From Argentina anserina (lineage: Eukaryota; Streptophyta; Magnoliopsida; Rosales; Rosaceae): DNA of 64,000 nucleotides. Positions 36,001 to 48,046 of the stretch are shown piece after piece. Made by a program: the position numbers and the translations under genes. A model generated the notes under the pieces. That model was not told the origin of the DNA and ran no database searches. It saw only the letters and a program-made list of their open reading frames with translations. Location: the NCBI RefSeq assembly GCF_933775445.1, contig NC_065878.1, positions 11,109,395-11,173,394 of the forward strand, given 5' to 3'. How positions within the stretch are numbered: the first letter of the stretch is position 1; each line of letters opens with the position of its first letter.

Positions 36001-39000
36001 AGTGTTGATGTATAGTTGACCAAATATCACTAATAGCTTTTCCTTTGTAGTTAAGCTTTATTTACCTTTCTAAACTTATACTTTGTCCAGAATTCGTATA
36101 TAGTCATATTACACTTGAAGGTTTTGTCCTGCAGTTGCAGGCCAAAGAATCTGTTCAAGTCTTTTGTATTCTCTTTATTATAATTATAAATCATGAATTA
36201 AGTCTTCAAAGAAGTAAATGTTCTTACATCCTGCCAGATTGGATCACCGTAGTATCTAGGGAATAGGGTTCTTGTTTTTTTGAAATCAAAACAAAAAAAT
36301 AGGGCTCTTGTTTACTTAGTGTGGTTGCGTAATTTCTAGTTTCTCAGGATGTATTCTCTTAAGTTATGCTGGTTTTCTTGATGTCCACTTCTTGTTCGAT
36401 ATCATCTTTTCATCAATAAATTTGGTTCTTTCCACAAAAGTAGGTTGTCAAAATAAATAATAAATAATAATAATTATTATTATTATTGTTGTTGTTGTTA
36501 TAATGTGTTTCAGCTCTCTCTCTCTCTCTCTCTCAGAGTGAGAGTTGTCCCTCTGGCATTCCACATTATGTGTTTTTCCATATTGAGAATTTCTCTTACT
36601 TAGCTCTGTTGATAATTGCAGCTGAAAGATCTAATAGTGCAGTTACTAGCAAAGCAAAGGCTGGGCCATGGTGAAGTGCAAGCTTTCAGCACACCTCGCA
36701 GACTTGTGGTATCATTCTATAATATTTCCCTATGCATATATATTTCTAGATTTCATTTTTTTTTTAAGAATTTGTATTTCAATGATCAACCTCTATATGT
36801 GTTTTAACTTCTTCTTTTTTGTACGTCGATCAAAGATCATCATTTATTGTTAATACTTATATAGTATCAAAGATATGTATGAAGTTGTTTTTGCTATAGG
36901 ATTGTGAATTGAACAAATATTATCTCCTTACATCTTTATATTCCAACTCATATATCTAAAGCTTCTTCTTCTTTTCATAATCACATGTTGTACTTATTGA
37001 GAATAAGTATTGTTTATAATTTTGTGTTTATGCAAGCCAAGGAAGATGTGAAAATCAACCTTTTGCACGAATTGGAATTAAATTAAGTACATTGGTCTTA
37101 CGGAATTCTCTTACTTCTTATGATTATGTTCTGAGATTGATATTTACTTTCACACTTCCAGGTATCTGTTGGGAATCTCTGCACTAAACAACTGGAGAAT
37201 GACGTTGAGGTTCGAGGGCCTCCTGTTTCAAAATCTTTTGATGATCAAGGAAATCCTACAAAGGTGATTTTGGACTCCCACTCCTTCTCTTCTTGGCCCA
37301 ATGTACCTCTTTATCTTATTTGCCTACTAAGGGTTATTGCTCGTGCATGCTAATGTTACCTAGGATTTCTCCATTCTCATGGTATTGTGTGATAAAGGAT
37401 TTGTAAATATTGATATTTGTCAGGCTGCCGAGGGATTCTGCCGGAGGTACTCTGTACCATTGAACTCATTATATCGAAAGACTGATGGTGAGTATAAGAC
37501 CATTTTCTTCTCAAAACCTTTTCCCTTTTAACTTTGTAGATGCATGCATGAAATACCTAGTTATGTTTTCAAGCTGTTATATAACTGATAAATTAATTTT
37601 TGTTGCTACATTCTAGATGTCCATTCTTCTTACTAGAACTTTGTTATCTACTTTTGCAGGGAAAACAAAATATATTTATGCTCGTGTAGTAGAGTCTGCT
37701 CGACTTGCTTTGGAGGTCTGACTTCTCATCTCTTCCTTTTGATTACCTTAATTCTTAAATTCTGTGTACTTTTTTGTTTTTGTTTTGTTATTTCAGTGGA
37801 GTAATGTAGTTATGTAGTAATACATGCACTCAGCAATGCCCATGTTCTGTTCTGTTGATTACTTAAGTCAGAAATGAAAATGATTATCTATACTCTTTGT
37901 ATATATGTATCTTTGCTTTGTGAATCATTTGCATTTGATGGGGAAAAACAGCTAGGTAGGAATTACTCTGTCATCTATGTTGAACTGGAGATGACTGCAT
38001 TTTATTTTACATACTAATCATGCTAAAACATAGTTCCAAGCATTGTTGTATCTCCTTCTCCTGTATATTAGTCATATGTATTTGAACCCTATTAGTCTCT
38101 GCTGTGGACCTTTAGTTCACTGTCCTCATATAGTTCCTGCATACAGAAAATTTTGTATACACTTGTTACCTTTCTATTTATTTTACCTATTAAAAGTTTG
38201 AGAATAGGGCGTTGCGCCCCCGATGCCTCTAATCATTGGCTTTACCCGATAGGTTTTGTCTGAGGATTTGCCCAATGCAATTGCTAGAATATCATTTCCA
38301 AAATCAATGCGTTGGAACTCTCAGGTATGCTAAAATTGTGCTGAAATGATGTCATGTGGTTTAAATGTGGTTAGAAAATATGGTCTGTTAAGCATTATTC
38401 TTATCTAAATCTTTGATTTCAGATATCATCACTTATATAAGAGGAGCATGCTAACATGTATTAGAGTTCCATTTAGCTGATGTGTTTCTTGTTACTATGT
38501 AGGTTATGTTTACCAGACCTATTCGTTGGATTTTAGCAATGCATGGAGATGTAGTTGTGCCCTTTACTTTTGCTCAAATTTTGAGGTAATCAGGCTGATT
38601 GCTGGACTTTTTGGGATTACATTACTTTGCAACAGTATTATTTGTCTAAGGAGTTAAATGTTAAAGTAATAGTCTTTCTCGACTGAAATGCATTCATAAA
38701 AGGTGGAGTATTTAGTATTCTATATCTAAGAAATTCAGCACCAGTAACTATCCCTTGAACTATCAAATGGGCCCATGTTATTGGCCTGGTACAGACATGA
38801 GTAACAATGTCTGGGCAACTGAACTTCCTACTATAACTTGCACAAACATTCTCTTTGTTGACCTTATTTTGCCATGGTTTAGCTAAAGGATAAATAGAAT
38901 ACATGTTTTGTGATTGTAAATCGTACTTTACAGCCTGTGAGGCAAGTAGGATAGTATTAACATTGAACTACACTCTTGTATGTGATTTCCTTGTCCCAAG

Positions 39001-40321
39001 CTTTGTATTGAACTGTTAAGTTTGTAGGTGGATCATAAATAAATTTGGAGATGACATAGAGCTTCAGCCTTAAGCTTTAGTGAGGTCGTGCAACTGTCGA
39101 GTTGGGTCCCAAATGGGAATTATCTCATGCCACTGTTAATTGATGGCACAATTCTGTGCAGTATAGCACTAATTTGATGTGGTTCCTGTTAGGAGAGTAT
39201 ATTTCGTTAACATAAATCCTATTTAATGTAAATCAGTGTATTGTTTTCTTAAACTTTGACTGTACAATATTAATAATAAAATAGTTGCCATATTTGAATA
39301 TCTGATATTTTTACCAGTGTGATTTTTTCTTTATATGGCCGGGCACTATACTTGTTGTGATTCTTTTTTTTCTCTCTTTTTTTTAACTGGATGCAGTGGT
39401 AACCTGTCTTATGGTCTTCGTAACACTCCTTCCGCTACTGTCACGGTATGTGTTGAACTTCAAATTTTTTCATGTCCTATTGTCATCATCCTCTTCATTG
39501 TTTTTTTTTTCTCAAAATTGATTGTTGTCTGATTTGCATATTGGTTACAACCTAGAAAGATTGATCTAACAGGTGGTTTATGTTATAGTTTATTAGGCCG
39601 AAGTTAATATAGCACTAGAGCCGACTTTGGAATGCATTAGAAACTCTGTTATGTGTGATCTCTTGTTTCTTCTTTTCCTTTTCATAATCTCCCTCTAATT
39701 TTCCAGATTTCTATTCAATCTGCAATTAGATAGAACCCTGGGGAGTGCCACTTTAATTGTACATAATTTTAAATGTCACTTGAAAAGATATTACTAGCTC
39801 TATGCTTTTGGAATTGGAACTTTATTTTAGGTTTTATTAGATCTCTCTCTTTGCCCCTTTGTATGTGCTGCCTTTTAACTCCATTTGCTTTGTGGAGCTT
39901 ACAATGCAATATGTTTGTAGAGTATTTCCTTAAGCTTTTCACCTTAGCTTACCTTTTCAATCATAGGCCAATCCGTGGCAATCATCTGTGAATTTCTTTT
40001 CATGTTCAGTTTCCTGGCTGATGTTGCTCTATATATTGTTGTGGTTCATTGTCGCTCAACATAGAGCATTGTTCTTGGTTGCTCTAAGGGCAATGTATCA
40101 AACTAATATATAAACTACATAGTTCTAAAATTCTACCTTAGGCTTGCAAATGCTAATATGCTACGCTAATTTATATTTTCTATTCTAAGATGCTAGAGTT
40201 TATGTAATTTTAACTGCGGAAAGTTTTACAGGTTGAAACTGCGGAATCGTATGCTGGTGTAATGAGGAATGCAGGGATCAATATTGAAATGGAGGTATAG
40301 GGATTTGACACCTATTTCTGA

Positions 40322-40386
<65 letters not shown>

Positions 40387-43300
40387 GCACGTGTTTTAGG
40401 CTGAGTATTGATGGTGGGAGCTTGTTATACTTACAGGAACGTAAGAAAAAAGTAATAGAATGTTCAAATACATTAGCCAGAAGTGTAAATGGGCAAGCAT
40501 TTATTCCAGATGGCTTGCTTAATGAGGTTGGTATTTGGTTGTCTTTGGGTTTCAGACATAAGCATGTCATCTAAATCTGCCAACATAAACTGTAGGTTGT
40601 AAATCTTGTTGAGGCTCCTGTTCCAGTCCTTGGGGAGTTTAAAAGGTCCTTCTTAGAGCTTCCTAGCGATCTTCTGACGATGGTAAGTGGTTAAATTTTA
40701 TGGAGTATTATAGCTAGTGTCATTTCACCTTACATCTGCATGCATGCCCCATCATGCATTGAGTTGATGTATCTGATTTTGGTAATTATAATTATAATAA
40801 TAACAAGTATAATTATAATTATAATTACAAAAAAAAAAGGGTAGTCCTTTCTGCCTATGTGAGTGGCCAAGTTAAATAAAGGTTGATATACTCTGACACT
40901 GACCAAGTACTCAACGTCATGCTTTACTACATCAGCAATTTTTAATAATCTCTAGTGCATTTAAGTTTAATTGCTCAAAAACCTTACCCGAATCCTTGCA
41001 ATTTTTTGATGGGGAATTTTGCATTAGGATGGTTATTGAAAAGTCTATTCCAAATGGCTAGAAGTGATTGATAGCCTCAACATTCTGGTATAATGAAGTA
41101 CTTGGCTGTGGAAACATGTCGAAGTTCTTGGGCAACTCTTTTAGCTTGATTGAATCATGAATATCATAAGTTGTTGAAGTTGTTCCAATATCTAAATAGC
41201 AACAGCTGTAAAATTTAATTTGTCTGTGCACAATGGTTGTGTAGATTTTTTACTTCTATCTTCATAATTATTTTGATTCTGTTGACTGTTTTAAGCGATC
41301 CTGCAGGTTATGCAGAAGCATCAGAAGTACTTTTCTGTGAGAAATGAGAATGGAGGGCTGTTGCCTTACTTCATTGCTGTGAGACATGCTTTCAGTCATA
41401 TAGTTGTTGACTTGTTATGTAATTGTTGATTCAATTAAGCTGGTATTTCTAATTTTGTTGGTGACTTCGGGATTTGTCCTTTAGGTGGCAAATGGAGCAA
41501 TTGACGAGAGAGTGGTTAGAAAAGGAAATGAAGCTGTATTGAGGTAAAGCTTGGACCTAACTAAATGTTTATTGATTGGATCTGGGATCTTGTTAATCTG
41601 GTCTCAACAGAAAAATAAAAAGAGGAACAAAAACTTTCAGTATTTATCTTCTCCAGAAATCCCCACGAATCGGTGATCACTTTCTCATCAATACACCGAA
41701 ATAAAATTCTATTGGAAATACATTCTTTACTTTAAAGCTCGGTAAAGTTCAATTGCCCACAAGATAAGTTGTGAGCTGTACCAAAACAAAAAGTTTAATA
41801 AAATCATATGCAATGGTATTCAGGAACATTTCAAATTCTAGAATGTGATTCAGTAGAAAGGGAAAAGTAAACTAAACCTTTTTTTTTTGTGTTTTCTTAT
41901 TTCAGATTTCCTTTCTTCTATTTTTAAAGCTAAAAAGAAGTATTCTTTTTTGGTAAATCTATTGGGCTAGGCTAGTAAGGTGTCTGGGAAAAGAACAGTA
42001 CTGTGGAAAGTACTGTGTTCTGGTAGAAATTCACGTATGTTTCCCCCACTTCTATTTCCTCATTTCGGTGATAAAGTATTATGTTTCTCTATTCTTGCAG
42101 AGCTCGCTATGAAGATGCTAAATTTTTCTATGAGATGGATACACGGAAAAGTTTTTCGGAATTTAGAAGTCAACTGAAGGGGATTCTTTTCCATGTAAGT
42201 CCTTTTATTGAACTCCAAATTGAACAGAGCACAATCTTTCACATTTAGACATGACACTGGAAGTTGACATGTTAAAATTGGTCTATGAGGTCTCGTTAGC
42301 ATTGTTTAGTTGGCATTACTTTCTATTGTTTAGGAAAAGATCACAATACCTTGTATATGTTTTTGAACTAAGAAAAGGCAGTTCCTGACTTTTGCATCAG
42401 CGTAATGTAGAAACATGAGTTGATTTGTTGGATCTCTTTGTAGCTCTTTTATTTTGACATGTGAAACCATATAGGAGAAGTTGGGGACAATGCTGGAGAA
42501 GGTGCAGCGTCTTGAGAATATGGTTGGCAAACTGACTTTAGTCCTTGGAATGGATGACAATACAATTAAAATTGTCCAGCATGCTGCATCCCTTGCTATG
42601 TCGGATCTAGCTACAGCAGTTGTCACAGAATTCACTTCTCTTTCAGGAGTAATGGCTCGCCACTATGCTCTTAGAGATGGCAATTCAGAGCAGGTCTGTT
42701 TTAAACTCTAAATTGTTATTTTTGTTTCATGTGTGTACCTATACGTGATAGTAAACTCAAGTTGAGTTCTTCTTAACTATACCTCTTTCTCTATTTTTTG
42801 TTGGTGTGGCAGGTTGCAGAGGCTTTGTTTGAGATTATGCTTCCTAGATTTTCTGGAGATATGCTTCCTAAAACTGATGCAGGCATAGTTCTGTCAGTAG
42901 CTGACAGGTGATTCTGATAACTGCTAATTATTAGTCTTACGTGGGAGTTAGATTGTGGGGACATAAAACACCTGTATACTTGACATTGTTTCACAATTCC
43001 ATTTATTTTTGGTATTTTGAAAATATCTGAAGAAGATATATTGAAGGGGTGAACGTTGTGAGAACATTCCCCATGATTGACTGATTCCTCAAGAAAATTT
43101 TGAAAACAAAACCCAAATACAGGTTGTTATCAGTTCCTCATATTTGCATGGAATAATGCATCTTTAAATGCTTTATCCCCTATCCATATAAGGTTACATG
43201 GTTTACTCTACTTATTGCAAAATTCTAAACTATATGTTTCTTTCAGATTAGATAGCCTTGTCGGATTATTTGCTGCTGGTTGTCAGCCCAGTTCTACTAA

Positions 43301-45988
43301 TGACCCATTTGGCCTGCGACGAATATCTTATGGTCTTGTAAGTTCTGTGATCATTGCGACACTTTGAGGCTCAGGCACTGCTAGCTAAACCTAAGAAATT
43401 GAAATTTGTTCCCTCCAGGTCCAGGTGTTGGTGGAAAAAGATAAGTATCTGGATTTACAACAAGCTTTGGAACTTGCAGCAGATGTGCAACCCTTGAAAG
43501 TAGACGCCACTACTGTAAAAGATGTATGAGAACAAGTCCTTTTTCTAAGTTATAAATAGTAAATATAGAGCCTAATTCACCACCTCAAATAAACAAATCT
43601 ATTCACACGATATTTTAATAGGAACCCACTTTTGTTATAAGCTACACAATGATGCAAAGAGGGTCTTATGTAGGGTCACCGTCTCAAACCAGTTATAGGT
43701 TTGAGTTGGTGGTAAATTTCATTACTCATTTATTCTTTATTCATCTAATTTCATTAATAATATGAACTCCGTTTCTTTTCTTTTTTCTCATGGTGTCTTC
43801 AAAATCCAGAACTGCCTTTTCCACATATTTGTGCCTACATTGCCTTTGTTTTCCTTTTATTATTTTTGTAGTGCATTCTACTTATATTATGCATATTTTT
43901 CCTTCTCTAGGCACATCAATTCATTACTCGGAGACTAGAACAATATCTGGTATGTATACTTTATCATGTGACTACTCTGTTGTCTTTCCCACTATTTTGT
44001 TCCATTTGTTTTTGAGTATTCTGTATGTGAGAGTTTTAGTTACAGACAGGAATTGCTTGCTTGTATGTCTATTATAGGGAAGCATAAGTTCGTAACTCTC
44101 AAACCCCAATATCAAAAAAATTTGAATTTTTGTAAAGGTCCAATCCTCATGGATATATATAATTTTTTTGGGATTGTGTAGCTTTGAAGACCAACTATTT
44201 TAACTTGCACAGATAGAAAATACTTCGGCTTTAGGTTTTCTTCATAGATTGAGATTGTGGGGTCATGTAATATCCTTTGATACATTTTGTTTACAGGTTG
44301 ATAAGGGAATAAGTTCAGAAGTGGTACGATCTGTCCTTGCTGAGCGTGCAAACCGACCTTATCTTGCAGCAAGGACTGCTTGTAAAGTAAGTTTCTTTAT
44401 TTACTTCTGCTGATCCTCCTCTGAAGTATATTTGACAATATGTCAACAGTTGAAGATCATGTCTCTTTATTATCAATTGTAGATGGAAGCCTTGTTGAAA
44501 GGCGAGCTTTTTCCGAAGGTTCTTGAAGCATATTCTCGTCCTACAAGAATTGTCCGTGGAAAGGATGTGGACCCTCATATTGAGGTACTCTTTCTCTTCA
44601 ATATTTGTGTCGAAGTTGGTCTCCAAGACTGTAAACATAGTTTTTTTTTGGACGATCCTGGAACATGAATGGGAGTTTGCGGTTTCAGCTTGAGAGTTGA
44701 ACATGCATATTGGGGTCTGGGGCTGTTTAATTTTCTCTCAGAATTGTTATACGTGAAATCAACAGAAACTTGCAATATTACTTAACTTATGTATAGATGT
44801 AGACATGTAGTCATTTTAACTGCTCTATCCTACCGTGTATATGCTGTTTTAACATATTAATTATTCAACTGATGATTCTTGAAATTTAATTTGGATATGG
44901 AACCATTTTTCTTATTTGTCGTATCAATAGCTGTAATTCCGTATCCATGTCTCGTGAACCAATTTTAAACCACATGATGGATGCAATTAAACATTTGTCC
45001 AATGTTTACTGCCATTATAACTACAGTATCATGTGGTGTTAATGTAGTACACCAAAATGTGGTAGTTCTTTATTGGATGCTTTTGTCTTGCTAGGTAGGC
45101 CTGATATGTGACTTTATCAAAAGCTAATTCAATGGCACAATTTAATATTTGTTTGAATTCCTCCCAAGCTGATAATGTTGCAATTCCTTTAAATAAATAA
45201 AAAAACAGGTGGATGAGGCAGCCTTTGAGACAGATGAAGAGAGAGATCTATGGATTTCATTTTTATCGGTTACAAACAAAATATGCGATGGTAGTTTTCC
45301 TATCTACAATGGTATTCCAATCTGCTGTACAGTTGGTTTTGTCTTTGACAGCATATTAAGTAACCTTCAACATCTTTTTGTCTTCAAGGAATTGAGGTTG
45401 ATGAGTTTGTCAACATATCAGCACAGCTAGTACAACCGCTTGATGATTTCTTTAATCATGTTTTTGTAATGGTGGTATGCTTCCGGTACCCATTTTATTG
45501 CATCAATTTCATTTTCACAGCTAGCACATGTGTCAATAGTAAGAATAGTAGTTGCCGTAAACTATTTCAGAATGAGGATTTTTGTAGTTCTGTTTAGGCT
45601 GTCATTCAACTCTCAGTCACATTGCCGTAGTTAATTTCTGAAAGAGAATAATATGAACCTCAAGGGCCATATAAATAAACCTGAGAAAGAATTCCATAAC
45701 AAATTTATGCATTGCATAATGGACCCTTGCGCAGTTGCTTGGAGCAACATAACGGTCTTTAGTTGTTTATCACTGTTTGCATCGGTTAATAGTGCATTTG
45801 AACCTACATATGATATCAATAAATTTCTAATTATTCATCCATGGAGTTGAGGGAAAACGGAATGCCAATTTTTTCTTATGTATGCGCAGGAAGATGAAAG
45901 AATTCGAAAGAACAGGCTTGCTTTGCTGAAAAGAGTTGCTGACCTTCCAAGAGGAGTAGCTGACCTATCAATTTTGCCCGGATTTTGA
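30636..45988 (+). CDS. EDD1: Glycyl-tRNA synthetase, organellar alpha-beta fusion (EDD1 type)
   Basis: Charges tRNA-Gly in plastids and mitochondria; the plant enzyme fuses the bacterial GlyQ and GlyS chains. I place 36 exons: 30636-30872, 30954-31004, 31088-31155, 31354-31435, 31517-31580, 32590-32645, 32883-32960, 33074-33148, 33235-33305, 34059-34175, 34283-34384, 35237-35363, 35688-35771, 36622-36708, 37162-37263, 37424-37487, 37660-37715, 38253-38324, 38503-38585, 39397-39445, 40232-40294, 40437-40526, 40596-40682, 41307-41378, 41485-41543, 42101-42194, 42475-42693, 42813-42907, 43247-43337, 43419-43523, 43911-43949, 44297-44386, 44483-44584, 45209-45290, 45389-45474, 45890-45988. They sum to 3198 bases, 1065 residues with no frame break, close to the roughly 1067 known for Arabidopsis. 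Residues 1 to about 68 are Ser/Arg/Pro-rich, like a transit peptide. The alpha part starts near [14 protein letters not shown] (70) and contains [16 protein letters not shown] and RYGENPNR. The beta part starts near [13 protein letters not shown] (382) and has KHQKYF at about 659-664. It appears intact. Confidence 0.95.
31896..32037. repeat. Perfect 14 bp inverted repeat in EDD1 intron 5
   Basis: ACCTTTAAATGGGG (31896-31909) returns as CCCCATTTAAAGGT (32024-32037) around a 114 bp spacer of raised GC content. The surrounding 31880-32340 looks unlike the AT-rich intron and contains word runs reminiscent of dispersed retroelement tails. It may be a small insertion, but no target duplication was found. 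Confidence 0.55.
33031..33069 (+). repeat. CT microsatellite forming the polypyrimidine tract of EDD1 intron 7
   Basis: About 20 TC units end directly at the acceptor TACAG of exon 8 (33074). The tract is therefore the splice-site pyrimidine run itself. Other dinucleotide runs in EDD1 introns are at about 36513-36534 (CT) and 40324-40384 (CT followed by CA). Confidence 0.85.
34761..35025. repeat. Two diverged direct repeats of about 110 bp in EDD1 intron 11
   Basis: TATATAAGATTTTA...CTGAAGTTCTA, GGGTTGACCTGCC and ACTTAATATGTT in 34761-34873 recur as TATATAAGATTTA...CTGAAGTTCTA, GGGCTGAACCTGCC and GCTTAATATGTT in 34912-35025. Spacing is about 151 bp. The repeats are diverged, so an old local duplication. 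Confidence 0.7.
40324..40385 (+). repeat. Compound CT/CA microsatellite in EDD1 intron 21
   Basis: A run of CT dinucleotides passes directly into a run of CA dinucleotides. It lies within the short intron between exons 21 (ends 40294) and 22 (starts 40437), and so occupies much of it. Confidence 0.9.
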
Positions 45989-47049
45989 ATGGTCAGTTGC
46001 GTTTTCCTTTCATCATTTTGCCAAAGGAAAAAGAAACTTACAACTCAGAACTCATGCAACCCTTATCCCTGTTCTTCATAGTAAATGAATATCAATTTTT
46101 GCCATAGAGAAAAATTTGCTAAAGGAAGAACAAAAAAAAGGCACCACAGCAGTACAGCTTACTAGCTTTGTTATGTTAGAACTGAGAAATTAAAGAGTTA
46201 GTGGTTGTTGTGCAAGTCCATTTTTGCAGTTATGGACTGCAACCTCTCCTTTTTGTAAGAACTAAGATCTAATGTAAGTTGTGCAAGTTACTGATTTGTT
46301 TGGGAAAACAGAGGTGGGAGAAAGTTATGTGAGTTACCTAGGTACAGAGAGAGAAACGTGATTGTAATTTACACGACATTTATCATTCAGCTATTGAAAC
46401 AAGTTTACAACAAAGTTTTGCGAAAATTGGAAAGAATTTTCCTAGTATCTCTGGATGTTTCTCTTTTAACATAGATCCAGTGATGATCATTTCTTTGTTC
46501 AGCTTTTTCACCACAAGAACACACCACTCCTAAGATTGATTTTGTTGCTATAGCTTGAAGCACTTTGTCCGTGTAGAGTGAATTAGCAGGACGTCCATTC
46601 TTCTATTCGATCTAAATTCCGAACTACAAGATAATATATTTTGATGCAAATTCATTTAACATAGATTCCATGACGTTCAAGCAAATTGCAGATGCAGATA
46701 GCTTTCAAGTGAAGCGATTCTTGCTGCATCATCTCTTTATAGCTTTCTTGTCCAGTTATTTTCCAAGAATCTTGACTTGATGAAGTCCATATTGATGTAA
46801 ATAAGCAAAATATTTTTGGAGTTGATGAAAATTGGGTTAGGACTTGGGATTAAACTACGTTAGTGACACAATTTCACTCCAATGTAATTGGAAAAAAAAT
46901 ATTATCTCTGAAATTAAAAATGTATCCTAAACTTCAGTGTAATTAATTATTTGTCTTTATTATTTGGAAAACAAATTTATATGAACTTCTTTATGTACTT
47001 TTTGATCATTGAATTTCAGGTTATGGTGAAGAATTGTTACATCGTTTTA
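45989..47049. other. Downstream flank of EDD1, no further gene
   Basis: Includes the 3' UTR of EDD1 (its end is not clearly marked) and AT-rich spacer up to the left edge of the segmental duplication. No coding feature is supported. Confidence 0.5.
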
Positions 47050-47225
47050 TGGTAAGTTCATTTATAGATGAAAATGATCCAAAAAAAGTATATATAGATG
47101 AAAATGACAACTTGTCCATTTAATAAACGTGGGGGAGAAAATTGAAGATGACCTCTATGACTTTATTCACTAATTCACCTCCGCAAAAGGTCATAAAATT
47201 TTCAACACGCTGCCAATAATGCAAA

Positions 47226-47860
47226 GTGAGCCACTGTCAAAAATGGTTGAAACGCGACGTTGTTGCAACTCGTTCATCCAAGATAAGCCTTAAACTTGTT
47301 CCAGCAATGCACCCACCCAAAATCATGAATCATGAGCTACATTGTCTTTATTGGCTAGAAGAACAACTCTTGTCCGTGGTGTATTAGATCTCAATGGAGG
47401 AAGCACCCCGTTATCTCGATCATTATGTGCTAATTTTTCGATAAGTTTTTGAGTCATGGGGCTCTTGGGATTGGTATTCAACTATTCCATTTGATCGGCA
47501 TGCCCACCGGTGGCCCATGTCCTATTTGATCCCAAATAAACACCACACTCGATCAGAATGTGCAATCTGTTGAGGAAGAATCTAACTTCAGCTCCGAAAA
47601 TATATGGTAAAATCAATTGAAAATGTAGGTGTATCATGTATGTACAAATGTACCCCCCATAAAGAGATAAAATGTAAAAGGTAAAAGGTAAAAGGTAAAA
47701 AGTCACAATATTACTATATTAGGCATGGTGTGATAAACGAGTATAAAAAATATCAAATTGAAAAGACCCCACGAACAAAAAAACCCAAATAAAGAAATTG
47801 AGCATAATTGTAGTCTTGGAGATTAGGTTCTACTCCCCCTCACACCTTCTCTCTGCTTTG
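47226..47860. other. Promoter segment unique to copy 1
   Basis: Present only upstream of the first RGGA-type gene. The minus strand shows a coding-like stretch around 47500-47300 (SNTPRTRVVLLANKDNVAHDS, then WVGALLEQV) with stops. I do not recognise the family. AAAAGGT is tandemly repeated at 47671-47702. It could be an insertion in copy 1 or a deletion in copy 2. Confidence 0.5.
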
Positions 47861-47861
47861 T

Positions 47862-48046
47862 TCTGCTCTTGCGGCTAGGGTTTATCTCTTTCCCTCTCTC
47901 TCTGTCTCTCAAGCCCCAAAAGCATCAATCTTTCAGATCGATTTCAGTCCCTTAACTCTTTAAAGCCCCAACGTATCAATGGAGTTGTTATTGAGCTAGG
48001 TAGTCAGAATCTCAGGAAGGATATTTTGGGTATTTTAGGTGAGAAC
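47862..48046 (+). promoter_or_regulatory. Telo-box leader and 6-codon upstream ORF of RGGA-type gene 1
   Basis: GCGGCTAGGGTTTATC carries an AGGGTTT telo-box, frequent in plant genes of the translation machinery, followed by a CT-rich leader. A short upstream frame, ATG at 47979 to TAG at 47999, encodes MELLLS and ends 47 bases before the main ATG. It is present unchanged in copy 2 (53224-53244). If the leader is unspliced, it could reduce main-frame translation. Strings of TTTCAG leave open a leader intron that would remove it. Confidence 0.5.
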
